From assembly GCF_009834785.1 (NCBI RefSeq), contig NZ_WUYX01000041.1:1-64000 (forward strand): a DNA stretch of 64,000 nucleotides, given 5' to 3'. The DNA is from Natronorubrum halalkaliphilum (lineage in GTDB: Archaea > Halobacteriota > Halobacteria > Halobacteriales > Natrialbaceae). Every line of letters starts with the position of its first letter. Position 1 is the first letter of the stretch. This document shows positions 48,515-56,623 of the stretch, piece after piece. The notes under the pieces are model-generated. The model ran no database searches and was not told the origin of the DNA. It saw only the letters and a list, made by a program, of their open reading frames with translations. The translations under genes and the position numbers were made by a program.

Positions 48515-49135
48515 TCAGTTTCCGTTCGGAAGGTCCTCCACTCGCTGGTAATACCGGACCCACAGCATCTGCAGCGGGGCGATCACCACCGGGACGAAAA
48601 ACGCCAGCGTGAGGTTCACGGCGGCGACGCCGATCGAGAGGGCGAAGACGGACGGGGAGATCAGCCCTCGAATCGTGATCAACGACGCGGCTCGAGCACT
48701 GATCTCGTCGGTGGTATACCCCGCTCGAGCCGCGTAGGCCCAGACTGCGGTCATGAGCACGCCAACCAGCACGAAGTTGATCGCGTACAGCGTCCAGGCG
48801 AACTGCGTTCCGTAGACCCCCATCAGCTCCGTCGGGTAGGGGAGAAACGAGATCGAAAGCAAGAACAGCAGGTTCAGCCACAGCAGGATCCGATCGTGAG
48901 CCGCGATGTATCGAAAGAGGTTGTGGTGGATGATCCAGTAGAGGCCGACGACGACGAAACTCAAGAGGTAACTGATCAGCAGCGTCTCCTGGGCGGCCAG
49001 CGCGGCCGGAAGTTCGGACGCGGAGACGTCCGGCACTTCGAACTGCAACACCAGTAGCGTGAGCACGATCGCGAACACGCCGTCGCTAAGCGCCTCCATC
49101 CGATCCGTATCCGCGCCGCCGAGCGTCCTGACCAT
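48515..49135 (-). CDS. TMEM175-family potassium channel-like protein
   Basis: 206 residues with six membrane segments. The start of helix 1 has the family motif R-x-E-x-x-S-D-G-V-F-A-I (RMEALSDGVFAIVLTLLVLQF); bacterial TMEM175 usually reads F-S-D-G where this has L-S-D-G. The second half holds a repeat-like helix set. Prokaryotic members are tetrameric K+ channels. Function as a channel is an inference from homology; the leucine in place of phenylalanine at the gate motif deserves note. The start is ATG 49135; an upstream in-frame ATG at 49150 adds five residues only. It is followed (same strand) by the phosphoesterase after 70 bases. Confidence 0.8.
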   Translation of the reverse strand: MVRTLGGADTDRMEALSDGVFAIVLTLLVLQFEVPDVSASELPAALAAQETLLISYLLSFVVVGLYWIIHHNLFRYIAAHDRILLWLNLLFLLSISFLPYPTELMGVYGTQFAWTLYAINFVLVGVLMTAVWAYAARAGYTTDEISARAASLITIRGLISPSVFALSIGVAAVNLTLAFFVPVVIAPLQMLWVRYYQRVEDLPNGN

Positions 49136-49305
49136 ACGCGGGCTCTCCACTCGGAACGACGAATACGCTGCCCCGGTTCGCTCGCGTTGAACGATCCCGA
49201 TGGCGCGGTTGCGAGGGATCGAATTCGGCGGAAACGAAGTCGATGGATCTTCGACGTGCCGTCACGAATCTAATCTGTTAAATGCGTACGGGAGATAGCA
49301 CGGGT

Positions 49306-49785
49306 ATGCAGGTCAAGTCTCGACACCACCTCCGGAGTGACGCGGTTCGGGAACTCGAGCGCACGCTCGAGGAGCAACTCGGCGTTTCGCCCGACGGCGA
49401 TACCTACGAGCGCGTCGAATTCGAGAACACCGACTGGGAAGTCATCCTCATCGACGGCGAGCCCCAGGTCGCACACTTCGACGAGGAACCGTTCCTGACG
49501 GTTCGCGGCGCGAACGCCTACGAACCCGAGCGGAGACTGGTGACGGTCGACGCCGGCGCGATTTCGTTCGTCAGCGACGGCGCGGACGTGATGCGACCGG
49601 GGATCACGGCGGCCACCGACGACATCTCGCCGGACGACCTTGTGGTGATCGCCGAGGAGTCCCACGGGAAGGTCCTCGCCGTCGGCCGCGCTCGCGTCGA
49701 GGGCTCGGAGATGGCCGGCGATGAGGGGAAAGTCGTCGACTCGCTGCACCACGTCGGGGACGAACTGTACGAGTTCGCCGGCTGA
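49306..49785 (+). CDS. PUA-domain RNA-binding protein
   Basis: 159 residues from ATG 49306. The C-terminal half is a PUA domain: LVTVDAGAISFVSDGADVMRPGI, where the 'V-D-x-G-A-x-x-F-V-x-x-G-A-x-V-M-x-P-G-I' pattern is the hallmark, then VVIAEESHGKVLAVGRA. The N-terminal 75 residues are the pre-PUA module found in MCT-1/DENR-like and archaeal DUF1947-type proteins (VKSRHHLRSDAVRELER). It probably binds tRNA or rRNA. The frame is open to 49282, but the ATG preceding MQVKSRHHL is the family start. Diverges from the TMEM175 gene. Confidence 0.88.
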   Translation: MQVKSRHHLRSDAVRELERTLEEQLGVSPDGDTYERVEFENTDWEVILIDGEPQVAHFDEEPFLTVRGANAYEPERRLVTVDAGAISFVSDGADVMRPGITAATDDISPDDLVVIAEESHGKVLAVGRARVEGSEMAGDEGKVVDSLHHVGDELYEFAG

Positions 49786-49868
49786 TCGCGTGCGGATTTC
49801 GGCGGGTACTGACTCGTTTTCCCGACGATAGCGAGACGGTAGTGGCCGGCTTCGAGCCGAGAGTGCCA

Positions 49869-50531
49869 TTACTCGCTCTTGCTCTTGCTCTCGCTCTGCC
49901 CCTCGTCGTCACCCTCGAGTCGGCCGACGAAGAACACCCATCGCTCTTCGTTATCGGCGAACTCGTTGCTCCTCCCCCACTCGTCGGTGATGGTAAACCC
50001 CGCATTTCGCAGTTGTTCGTGCGTCGTTTCCGCACCGGCGATGTGCCACTGCATCTCGACGCCGCTATCGAGCCAACTGGGATTCGACCCCTGCCATTCG
50101 GTCGTCCCTTCCGACAGGAGAAGTCGCCCGCCCGGACACAGCACGCGTGCGAACTCGTCGATGACCGCTTGGTGGTCCTCGAGGGGAACGTGAATCAGCG
50201 AGTGGAGCGCGGTGACGGCATCGCACTCGTTTTCTCGAATCGGGAGCCGGGTCATATCCCCCTGGATGAACGCCGCGTCGGGGGCGTTCTCCGTCGCCAG
50301 ATTGAGCTGTTCGCGCGAGAAATCGACGCCGACCGCGTCCACGTCGTCCGGGGCCGCTTGCAGGACCGGCGTTCCCTGTCCGCAGCCAGCGTCGAGAATT
50401 CGTGCCGGCGTCGTGAGCCGGTCGAGAAACGGAGCCAGTATCCCGGTTTCCGAGCCGTCCTCGGACTGTGCCGCCGCATACGACTCCGCCAGTTCGTCGT
50501 ACCCCCGACGAATCGTCTCCTTGTCGACCAT
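49869..50531 (-). CDS. Class I SAM-dependent methyltransferase
   Basis: 220 residues from ATG 50531 (24 more if 50555). The AdoMet site is standard: motif I ILDAGCGQGTP, acidic end of strand 2 (VGVDFSREQL), QGDMTRLPI and the strand-4 region CDAVTALHSLIHV. The C-terminal 50 residues end in a hydrophilic tail of Ser-Lys-Glu repeats (SESKSKSE) encoded by a CTTGCT/CTCGCT hexamer tract. On the minus strand a box AGTATTTG (about 50560-50568) favours ATG 50531. The substrate is unknown; similar haloarchaeal proteins are only called 'methyltransferase domain protein'. Confidence 0.87.
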   Translation of the reverse strand: MVDKETIRRGYDELAESYAAAQSEDGSETGILAPFLDRLTTPARILDAGCGQGTPVLQAAPDDVDAVGVDFSREQLNLATENAPDAAFIQGDMTRLPIRENECDAVTALHSLIHVPLEDHQAVIDEFARVLCPGGRLLLSEGTTEWQGSNPSWLDSGVEMQWHIAGAETTHEQLRNAGFTITDEWGRSNEFADNEERWVFFVGRLEGDDEGQSESKSKSE

Positions 50532-50698
50532 CCGTTCCGAATACCGGTTCTTCATACAAATACTTTGACGGGTTCAGGATCAGTCGTTTCGGCACCCGAA
50601 CCGGCGGGAACGGGTAACCGAACTCACATACGAACTCGATCTCGACCTCGAACTCGAACCACGAACGGGGAGCGGAACCTCCCGCAGCGCGGCGGGAA

Positions 50699-51457
50699 CT
50701 ACTCCGAAACTTCGTCCAGCGAGTCTTCCTCGTAGGCCTCCTCGTATCGCTCGAGCGTGTCCTCGTAGCCCGTGACCGCGAGTTCGTAGGTTCGTCGCAG
50801 GTCGGAGATCGGCGTCTCCGTCGCGTCCACCCGAAGGTTGTTGTACGGCGGCGTCACGTCGTACTCCTCGGTCGTCTCGACGATGACGGCCGCGCTCTGT
50901 ACGGTTAGCCCGTCGCGCTTGTCGCCGCCCTCAAGGTCACCTGCGGCGAGCGCGTCGATCAGCCGCTTTGCGAACGGATCAGGCCCGTCGCCCGTCCGCG
51001 GACTGCCGCTGGTGTCGTCGGTCGTCTCGTGAACGGCGTTCGACTCGTAGGTTTCCGCTGTCGTATCGATCACCGATTCGCCGGTCAGGAGGTTTCCGGC
51101 GACCGTGTAGTGTTCGTCTCGACGGTGGCCGTACCAGTCGCCGCACTCGTCGCCGGAGAACGCGAAGCTCCCGTCGGCGTCGACGCCGTGAAGCTGGCGC
51201 TGGGGCGCGCCCTCGTCGGCGTTGAGCAGGGCCTCGAGCGCGTCCTCGACGGCCAGTCCGTCGTCGACGTACGCGATTCCTCGTCGACCGAGTTCGACGT
51301 TGACCAGGCTCTGGGTCGCGACGGCGCAGTTCTCGCTGACGAACGGACAGAGGGTCCCGACGCCGGGCAGTCGGGTCGTCACGGCGACGCCGAAGCGGTC
51401 GTGCTCGTCTCCGTCTTCGTTCGTGTATGACTCGCGGGCGCAGATACTGAACGTCAT
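50699..51457 (-). CDS. DUF1028 (Ntn-hydrolase-like) protein
   Basis: 252 residues. The first strand TFSICARESYTNEDGDEHDRFGVAV and following SENCAVATQSLVNVELGRRG match DUF1028, predicted to be an Ntn-hydrolase fold protein. The catalytic residue is not established; the motif-like segment GVDADGSFAFSGDECGDWYGHRRDEHYTVAGNLL contains the 'G-N-x-L' typical of the family. A charged insert (DDTSGSPRTGDGPDP, about 148-162) is probably disordered. It is widespread in bacteria and archaea without a proven function. It lies 47 bases downstream of the subtilase gene on the same strand. Confidence 0.84.
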   Translation of the reverse strand: MTFSICARESYTNEDGDEHDRFGVAVTTRLPGVGTLCPFVSENCAVATQSLVNVELGRRGIAYVDDGLAVEDALEALLNADEGAPQRQLHGVDADGSFAFSGDECGDWYGHRRDEHYTVAGNLLTGESVIDTTAETYESNAVHETTDDTSGSPRTGDGPDPFAKRLIDALAAGDLEGGDKRDGLTVQSAAVIVETTEEYDVTPPYNNLRVDATETPISDLRRTYELAVTGYEDTLERYEEAYEEDSLDEVSE

Positions 51458-51504
51458 ATCGGAGGCACAGAGCCGACCGTAAAAAAACGAGCGCTGCCGG
51501 CAGA

Positions 51505-53028
51505 TCAGTACGCGCGCGTGTCGCTCGTCTCGTTGCCAGCCTCGTCGGAGACTACGAGCCGTACTCCGTCGGGTTCAGCGTCCGATCGGAGTTCGTGTTC
51601 GCCCGACGCGCTCGAGCCGCCGACGCTCGAGGTTACGCTATCGAGGACGGTTCCGTCGTCGGCGACGAGTTCGCTCGTCACCGACGCGAGGTCGCCGTCT
51701 TCGTCGGAGACCGCCCAGTCGACCTCGGCGCGGTTCCACCGACCGGTACTTCTGGTGGAGACGGCGAACTCGTCGATAGCGGGTTCCGACTCGGAGTCGG
51801 TCTCGTCGTCATCGTCGTCATCGTCGTCGTCGTCGCTGTCGTCCAAGCCTAGCGCGTCGGCGACGTTCAGCCGACCGGCGCCCTGCTCGTTGTCGTCGAG
51901 GCCGATGTCGTCCGCGGCGTCTTTCAACTGCTGGCGGACCTCTTCGCGGTCGGTGGTGCCGGCGGCGATGATCTGTGCGGCGCCGCCGGCGACGTGGGGA
52001 CTGGCCATCGACGTCCCGGAGAACTCGTCGTAGTCGTCCCGCGGAATCGACGAGAGGGTGTCGACGCCGGGTGCGGCGAGTTCGACCTCGGGACCGGTCG
52101 ACGAGAAGTCCGCGAGGTCGTCGTTCTCGTCGGTTGCGCTGACCGCGATCACTTCGTCGTAGGCGGCCGGATAGCCGACGCAGTCGGTACACTCGCCGTC
52201 GTTGCCGGCCGCCGCGATCATCGTGACGCCCCGTTCGGCGGCGTAGGCGACGGCGTCCGCGACGACGTTGCTCTCGTCGCCACCGAGACTCATGTTCTGG
52301 ACCTCGTGGCCCTGGTCGGCCGACCACTCGATCCCCGCGGCGATGTCGTCGTACGCTCCCGAACCACAGCAGTCGAGGACCTTTACCGCGTGCAGGGTTG
52401 CGTCCGGTGCGACGCCGAGGACGCCCTCGCCGTCGTCGGCCGCGCCCGCGGTTCCGGCGACGTGGGTGCCGTGATCGTTGTCGTCGTCCCACTCCGCGTA
52501 ACAGGTGTCGATGTCGTTCGGCGAGCAGAAGAACCCGCCGCTGCAGTCGTCCTGGCAGGCCGCGTCCGTCGCAGCCCACCCTTCGCCGAGGTTCGCCTCG
52601 AGCGTCTCGTGCTGGGGATCGATTCCGCTGTCGATGATGGCGATGCTGACGCCGTCGCCGGTCGACCCGTCGTCGATGGCGACGTCGGCATCGACCTGTT
52701 CGATGCCGTACGGGGTCGTCTGCTCGAGTGCCTGCATTCGAGCGTTTTTCTCAACGTACCGAACGTTCGGGTTGTTTTCGAACGCCTCGAGCGCGGCATC
52801 GGGGAACTGGCCGGATACGGCCCGTCCGATCTCCCCGAAGTCAAGTTCGCGTCGGACGGAGTCCGCCGCCTCGCGGACCGTCTCGAGGCCACGGTCGGGT
52901 GCGATTCCGACGACGTAGTCGTCGACTTCTCCGGAGCCCGCCGTCGCGTGACCCGCCAGCGCAGTTCCAGCGACACCGGCACCGACGCTTCGCAGAATCG
53001 TTCGTCGTGAGATGTTCTCTTCTGTCAT
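51505..53028 (-). CDS. Secreted subtilisin-like serine protease (halolysin type)
   Basis: 507 residues. A Tat signal SRRTILRSVGAGVAG (residues 7-21) is followed by a propeptide of the I9 type to about 100 and the S8 catalytic domain with Asp133 (IIDSGID), His186 (NDHGTHVAG), the oxyanion Asn276 (AAGNDG) and Ser340 (SGTSMASPHVAGG). Cysteines are unusually many (158, 162, 168, 176, 220, 221, 280, 283), so disulfides probably tie its loops. The C-terminal 110 residues are an Asp run (encoded by GTCGTC/GTCATC tract) and a beta domain (FAVSTRSTGRWNRAEVDW), which substitutes for the PKD/halolysin tail. Strong TATA box on the minus strand upstream. Confidence 0.94.
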   Translation of the reverse strand: MTEENISRRTILRSVGAGVAGTALAGHATAGSGEVDDYVVGIAPDRGLETVREAADSVRRELDFGEIGRAVSGQFPDAALEAFENNPNVRYVEKNARMQALEQTTPYGIEQVDADVAIDDGSTGDGVSIAIIDSGIDPQHETLEANLGEGWAATDAACQDDCSGGFFCSPNDIDTCYAEWDDDNDHGTHVAGTAGAADDGEGVLGVAPDATLHAVKVLDCCGSGAYDDIAAGIEWSADQGHEVQNMSLGGDESNVVADAVAYAAERGVTMIAAAGNDGECTDCVGYPAAYDEVIAVSATDENDDLADFSSTGPEVELAAPGVDTLSSIPRDDYDEFSGTSMASPHVAGGAAQIIAAGTTDREEVRQQLKDAADDIGLDDNEQGAGRLNVADALGLDDSDDDDDDDDDDETDSESEPAIDEFAVSTRSTGRWNRAEVDWAVSDEDGDLASVTSELVADDGTVLDSVTSSVGGSSASGEHELRSDAEPDGVRLVVSDEAGNETSDTRAY

Positions 53029-53063
53029 GGTAATTCAAACCACATCGAACATCACACGAATTG

Positions 53064-53074
53064 ATATATAAAAT
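53064..53074 (-). promoter_or_regulatory. TATA box of the subtilase gene
   Basis: On the minus strand ATTTTATATAT is centred about 41 bases before ATG 53028, predicting a leader of about 14 bases. The surrounding 100 bases are the most AT-rich stretch of this part of the window. Confidence 0.6.
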
Positions 53075-53185
53075 TACGCCAATTACTAGTATAACTATGG
53101 TTAGTTGGACATAATGTTAGTTTGTGTGTCACTCCGTCTCCGACCGAGGTCACCGTTCGGCGGAAACATTCCGTCTGACGTAAGA

Positions 53186-53193
53186 ACTATACT
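53186..53193 (+). promoter_or_regulatory. TATA-like box of sepF
   Basis: ACTATACT lies 28 bases before ATG 53217. The implied leaderless start also excludes the ATG at 53226. Confidence 0.5.
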
Positions 53194-53216
53194 GGCGGCG
53201 ACGGTGGGTTACGCCA

Positions 53217-53579
53217 ATGGGACTCATGAGCAAAATTCTCGGCGGGGGCGGTTCCCGGACTGCCGAGGATTACGTCGAACTGGACCTTGACGACGTCTCG
53301 GCGAGTTCGGCCGACGCAGCAATGCAGGTACACATTGCCGAAGTCAGCGGCCAGGCCGACGCCATCGACATCAAAGACGCGGTGTACGACGGTGACATCG
53401 TCATCGCGGATATCACGCGCCTCCGAACCGAGGACAGCACCGTCGAACACATCGTCGACGAACTCCGACAGGTCGCCAACGAGGTTGACGGCGATATCGT
53501 GCGCAAGGGCGAGGATCAGATGATCATCACGCCCACCGGCGTTCGGATCAGCCGCGAGAAACTGGGTCAGCGCGCCTGA
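53217..53579 (+). CDS. sepF: Cell division protein SepF (archaeal type)
   Basis: 120 residues. It opens with the amphipathic membrane anchor MGLMSKILGGGG. The SepF core follows: AMQVHIAEVSGQADAIDIKDAVYDGDIVIADITRLR, then VEHIVDELRQVANEVDGDIVRKGEDQMIITPTGVRIS. In archaea SepF recruits FtsZ to the membrane and is the only positive anchor in the absence of FtsA. Small-size and start are well conserved. It stands alone, as in other haloarchaea, and it diverges from the subtilase gene. Confidence 0.93.
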   Translation: MGLMSKILGGGGSRTAEDYVELDLDDVSASSADAAMQVHIAEVSGQADAIDIKDAVYDGDIVIADITRLRTEDSTVEHIVDELRQVANEVDGDIVRKGEDQMIITPTGVRISREKLGQRA

Positions 53580-53773
53580 ACTGCTCCGACAACCGCCGTC
53601 TACAGTACGACGAGCGGTGTTGAGACGGCGTCGAGCCGATAGCTTTCGTTCAGCGCGTGGCGGTGCGTTTTTCGGTCGGTCGGAATCCCTTCCAGCGTCG
53701 ACTCTCGGCGGGTGTTTTCACCGGGTGGGAATTCTGTTGTCGGGTTATTACGACGGGGGTGCAATACATTCGC

Positions 53774-54433
53774 ATGACTGGGTTTCGAGCAACAGTCGTC
53801 GTCCGTAATCCCACAGCGTGCCCGATCGCCGAGGTCTCATCGACGACCGACCAGTCGGTTACCTCCGTCACGCGATCGCGAACGTCGACGGACGGGACGG
53901 TCGTCGAGGAGTTCGGTGTCGCCGCCGGATCGGCAGTTCCGGATGTGTCCGGCACCAACGCCGAGACCGAATTACTGCCCATCCAGGCGAACGATCACGA
54001 AGAGATCTATCGGTTCGAACGTGACGCGGCCGCCGACTGCGCCTGTGAGGTAATCGAGGGAACCGGAACGCCGGTCTCATCGGTCCGAGGCCAGGACGGA
54101 TCGCTACTCGTGACATTTCGAACCCTCGAGCTGGAGGCGGTCGCCGATATCGTCGACGAGCTCCGGGCCCAGTTCGACGGCGTCCTGGTCGAGGAACTCA
54201 CGCAGGACCACGAGGAGGAATCGACGGATCCGGTAATCGTCGATCGTTCCAGACTCACGACGCGACAGCGAGAGATCGTCGAGACGGCCCACGAGATGGG
54301 GTACTTCGAGTATCCGAAAGGCGCGAATGCGACGGCCGTCGCCGAGGAACTCGGCATCGCCCGGTCGACGTTTACCGAACATTTGGCCGCGGCACAGACG
54401 AAACTGTTGGACGCGCTCCTCGAAAAACAATGA
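53774..54433 (+). CDS. Helix-turn-helix regulator (bacterio-opsin activator-type HTH)
   Basis: 219 residues from ATG 53774. The C-terminal 60 residues are the HTH-10 (Bat) type domain: LTTRQREIVETAHEMGYFEYPKGANATAVAEELGIARSTFTEHLAAAQTKLLDALL. The N-terminal 150 residues are an acidic sensory module (FRATVVVRNPTACPIAEVSS) with no PAS or GAF match that I can see, a frequent form in haloarchaeal HTH-10 regulators. A TATA-like GTTATTACG (53744-53752) lies 26 bases before the ATG. The target is unknown; the citrate synthase gene stands downstream with its own promoter. Confidence 0.86.
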   Translation: MTGFRATVVVRNPTACPIAEVSSTTDQSVTSVTRSRTSTDGTVVEEFGVAAGSAVPDVSGTNAETELLPIQANDHEEIYRFERDAAADCACEVIEGTGTPVSSVRGQDGSLLVTFRTLELEAVADIVDELRAQFDGVLVEELTQDHEEESTDPVIVDRSRLTTRQREIVETAHEMGYFEYPKGANATAVAEELGIARSTFTEHLAAAQTKLLDALLEKQ

Positions 54434-54566
54434 ACAATAATGCACTCTCCCGGTAATAGCTGACCGCTCGTCGAAATCCGGCCCCGCATTCCGCCGTCAA
54501 TTGTTCGACCGTCCGCAACGAAACGGAGACATCGTACGTCTTTGGCCGTGACAGCGAACAAACGAC

Positions 54567-54575
54567 AATACTTTT
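54567..54575 (+). promoter_or_regulatory. TATA-like box of the citrate synthase gene
   Basis: AATACTTTT is 25-33 bases before ATG 54600; leaderless transcript predicted. Confidence 0.5.
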
Positions 54576-54599
54576 CCAGTGGGGTGCGAAACCTCCACT

Positions 54600-55748
54600 A
54601 TGGCTGACGATCTCAAGAAAGGACTGGAGGGAGTCCTTGTTGCAGAGTCCGGACTCAGCTCGATCGACGGTGACGAGGGTCGATTGATCTATCGAGGGTA
54701 TCCGATCGAAGATCTCGCCCGAGGCGCGAGCTACGAGGAAGTCGTCTATCTCCTCTGGCACGGCGACCTTCCGACCGCGGACGAACTCGAGGAGTTCACC
54801 GCCGCGCTCGAGGAGGAACGCGCAGTCTCCGAAGACGTGCTTGCGATGATGGAACGTCTCGCCGCAGCCGACGAACAGCCGATGGCCGCACTCCGGACTG
54901 CGGTCTCGATGTTTTCGGCGACCGAGCCCGAAGACGACGCCGAACCCGCGGATCTCGAGGCGACGCTCCGGAAGGGACGCCGGATCACGGCCAAGATTCC
55001 CACCGCGCTCGCGGCCTTCGAACGCTACCGGCTCGGAGAGGAGCCGGTCGATCCCCACCCTGACCTGGGACTCGCGGCGAACTTCCTGTACATGCTGACC
55101 GGCGAGGAACCGAGCGACATTCACGCCGAAACCTTCGATCAGGCCCTCATCCTGCACGCGGACCACGGCCTGAACGCGTCGACGTTTACGTCGATGGTGA
55201 TCGGCTCGACGATGGCCGACATCTACAGCGCCGTCACCGGCGGCGTCAGCGCGCTCTCCGGGCCGCTCCACGGCGGCGCGAATCAGGACGTCATGGAGGT
55301 CCTCTTCGAGATCGACGAGAGCGACCTCGATCACCGCGAGTGGGTCGAACAGGCCAACGAAGAGGGGCGACGGATCCCCGGCTTCGGCCACCGCGTCTAC
55401 AACGTCAAGGATCCGCGAGCGAAGATCCTGCAGGAACGCAGCAAGGAACTCGCCGAGAACGGCGAGGACAAGTGGTACAACTACACCACGACGATCGAGC
55501 AGTACCTCTCCGAAGACCAGGGGCTCGCCGAGAAGGGGATCGCGCCGAACGTCGACTTCTACTCCGGCTCCGTCTACTACCAGCTCGGTATCCCGATCGA
55601 CATGTACACCCCGATCTTCGCGATGAGTCGCGCCGGCGGCTGGGTCGGCCACGTCCTCGAGTATCAGGAGGACAACCGCCTCATCCGTCCGCTGTCGCGG
55701 TATACGGGTCCAGAGGATCAGGAGTTCGTTCCGCTCGAAGACCGGTAG
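54600..55748 (+). CDS. citZ: Citrate synthase
   Basis: 382 residues, the usual archaeal length. It condenses acetyl-CoA with oxaloacetate in the TCA cycle. The catalytic triad is complete: His224 in GPLHGGANQ, His264 in PGFGHRVY and Asp319 in NVDFYSG. N-terminal KKGLEGVLVAESGLSSIDGDEGRLIYRGYPIEDLA matches archaeal enzymes. The reading frame begins at ATG 54600, supported by the TATA spacing. It is transcribed alone; the next gene (gamma-glutamylcyclotransferase-like) starts about 90 bases later. Confidence 0.95.
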   Translation: MADDLKKGLEGVLVAESGLSSIDGDEGRLIYRGYPIEDLARGASYEEVVYLLWHGDLPTADELEEFTAALEEERAVSEDVLAMMERLAAADEQPMAALRTAVSMFSATEPEDDAEPADLEATLRKGRRITAKIPTALAAFERYRLGEEPVDPHPDLGLAANFLYMLTGEEPSDIHAETFDQALILHADHGLNASTFTSMVIGSTMADIYSAVTGGVSALSGPLHGGANQDVMEVLFEIDESDLDHREWVEQANEEGRRIPGFGHRVYNVKDPRAKILQERSKELAENGEDKWYNYTTTIEQYLSEDQGLAEKGIAPNVDFYSGSVYYQLGIPIDMYTPIFAMSRAGGWVGHVLEYQEDNRLIRPLSRYTGPEDQEFVPLEDR

Positions 55749-55836
55749 CGATAGCGATACGCACAGTCCCGTTCCGTCGAAGTGGACCGTTTTGACGATC
55801 CCGTTCGCTCGATAGCAGCGTGACCGCTCGAGTCAG

Positions 55837-56376
55837 TTGTCTGCAAACGATACGAGCAAGCGTCTGGAGACCGAACGCACTCCCGTGCAAGTTTTCGTCT
55901 ACGGTACGTTGACCGACCCGGAGCAGGTCGCGACGCTCCTCGGCAACGGCTCGGGAGAGTACGAATTCGTCGGTTCGGCGACGCTCGAGGGATTCCACCG
56001 CGCTGACGGCGAGTATCCGACGCTTCTCCCAGGCGGACGCGTCGAGGGACGACTGCTCGACGTCGACGAGCAGGCACTCGAGCGACTTGACCGGTACGAA
56101 GGCGTCGACCGCGGGCTCTACGTCCGGGTTGCAGTACCGCGATCGGACGGCTGCGGAGACAGAGACAGAGACGGAGACGGAGACGGAGACGGAGACGGAG
56201 ACAAAAGTGGAAACAGAGATCGAGATGGAAGCAGAGAACCGGTCCGGATCTACGTCGGCGATCCGGCACGACTCGGCGTCGATGCCGACGTCCCGTGGAC
56301 CGACGGCCGGTCGCTTCGCGGGGCCGTTCAGCAGTACGTCGAGAGCGGCAATATCGTGATAAACCGTCACGAATGA
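55837..56376 (+). CDS. Gamma-glutamylcyclotransferase/AIG2-family protein with a hexanucleotide-repeat insert
   Basis: 179 residues if the TTG at 55837 is used; GTG 55885 (163 residues, starting at the family strand VQVFVYGTLTD) is the alternative. YGTLTD is the GGCT/AIG2 signature and the catalytic Glu is in the following blocks (LERLDRYEGV, the conserved L-D-x-x-E/x). The loop between strands VRVAVPRS and PVRIYVGD has been enlarged by (Gly-Asp)n/(Arg-Asp)n coded by GGAGAC repeats. The family acts on gamma-glutamyl amines or is a general gamma-glutamyl peptide binder. The substrate in haloarchaea (which make gamma-glutamylcysteine) is open. Confidence 0.75.
   Translation: MSANDTSKRLETERTPVQVFVYGTLTDPEQVATLLGNGSGEYEFVGSATLEGFHRADGEYPTLLPGGRVEGRLLDVDEQALERLDRYEGVDRGLYVRVAVPRSDGCGDRDRDGDGDGDGDGDKSGNRDRDGSREPVRIYVGDPARLGVDADVPWTDGRSLRGAVQQYVESGNIVINRHE
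56155..56202 (+). repeat. Hexanucleotide tandem repeat (GGAGAC/AGAGAC)8
   Basis: Eight consecutive hexamers, five of them perfectly identical at 56173-56202, inside the cyclotransferase-like gene. Each unit codes Gly-Asp or Arg-Asp, so copy-number changes keep the frame. A further degenerate extension (AGAGAT, CGAGAT, GGAAGC) follows to about 56235. Confidence 0.9.
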
Positions 56377-56623
56377 CGGCCGTCTGCCGACTGTCTGACA
56401 GCGGCTTCAACCCGCTCCAGTACGGCGATTTCACTTCCACTCCGGAGGCATGAACTTTATATGGTCTGCGGCCTCTTCTTCACTCGCACGTCACACGCCG
56501 TGCATTCCCTGTATACCCTGTCGTGTTACCGCGGTGGTAGCACAGTTCTGTCGGGCGCTCGGGCCGGACGACTGGTTCACCACACCCCGACAGTCTTACA
56601 ATACGTCCCGAGTAGACTGGCGT

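Noticed and set aside
53597-53615. CTACAGTA near 53600 as a fifth palindromic element
   Set aside because: Only seven bases match one end; no ATACGG end, no second arm and no stem.
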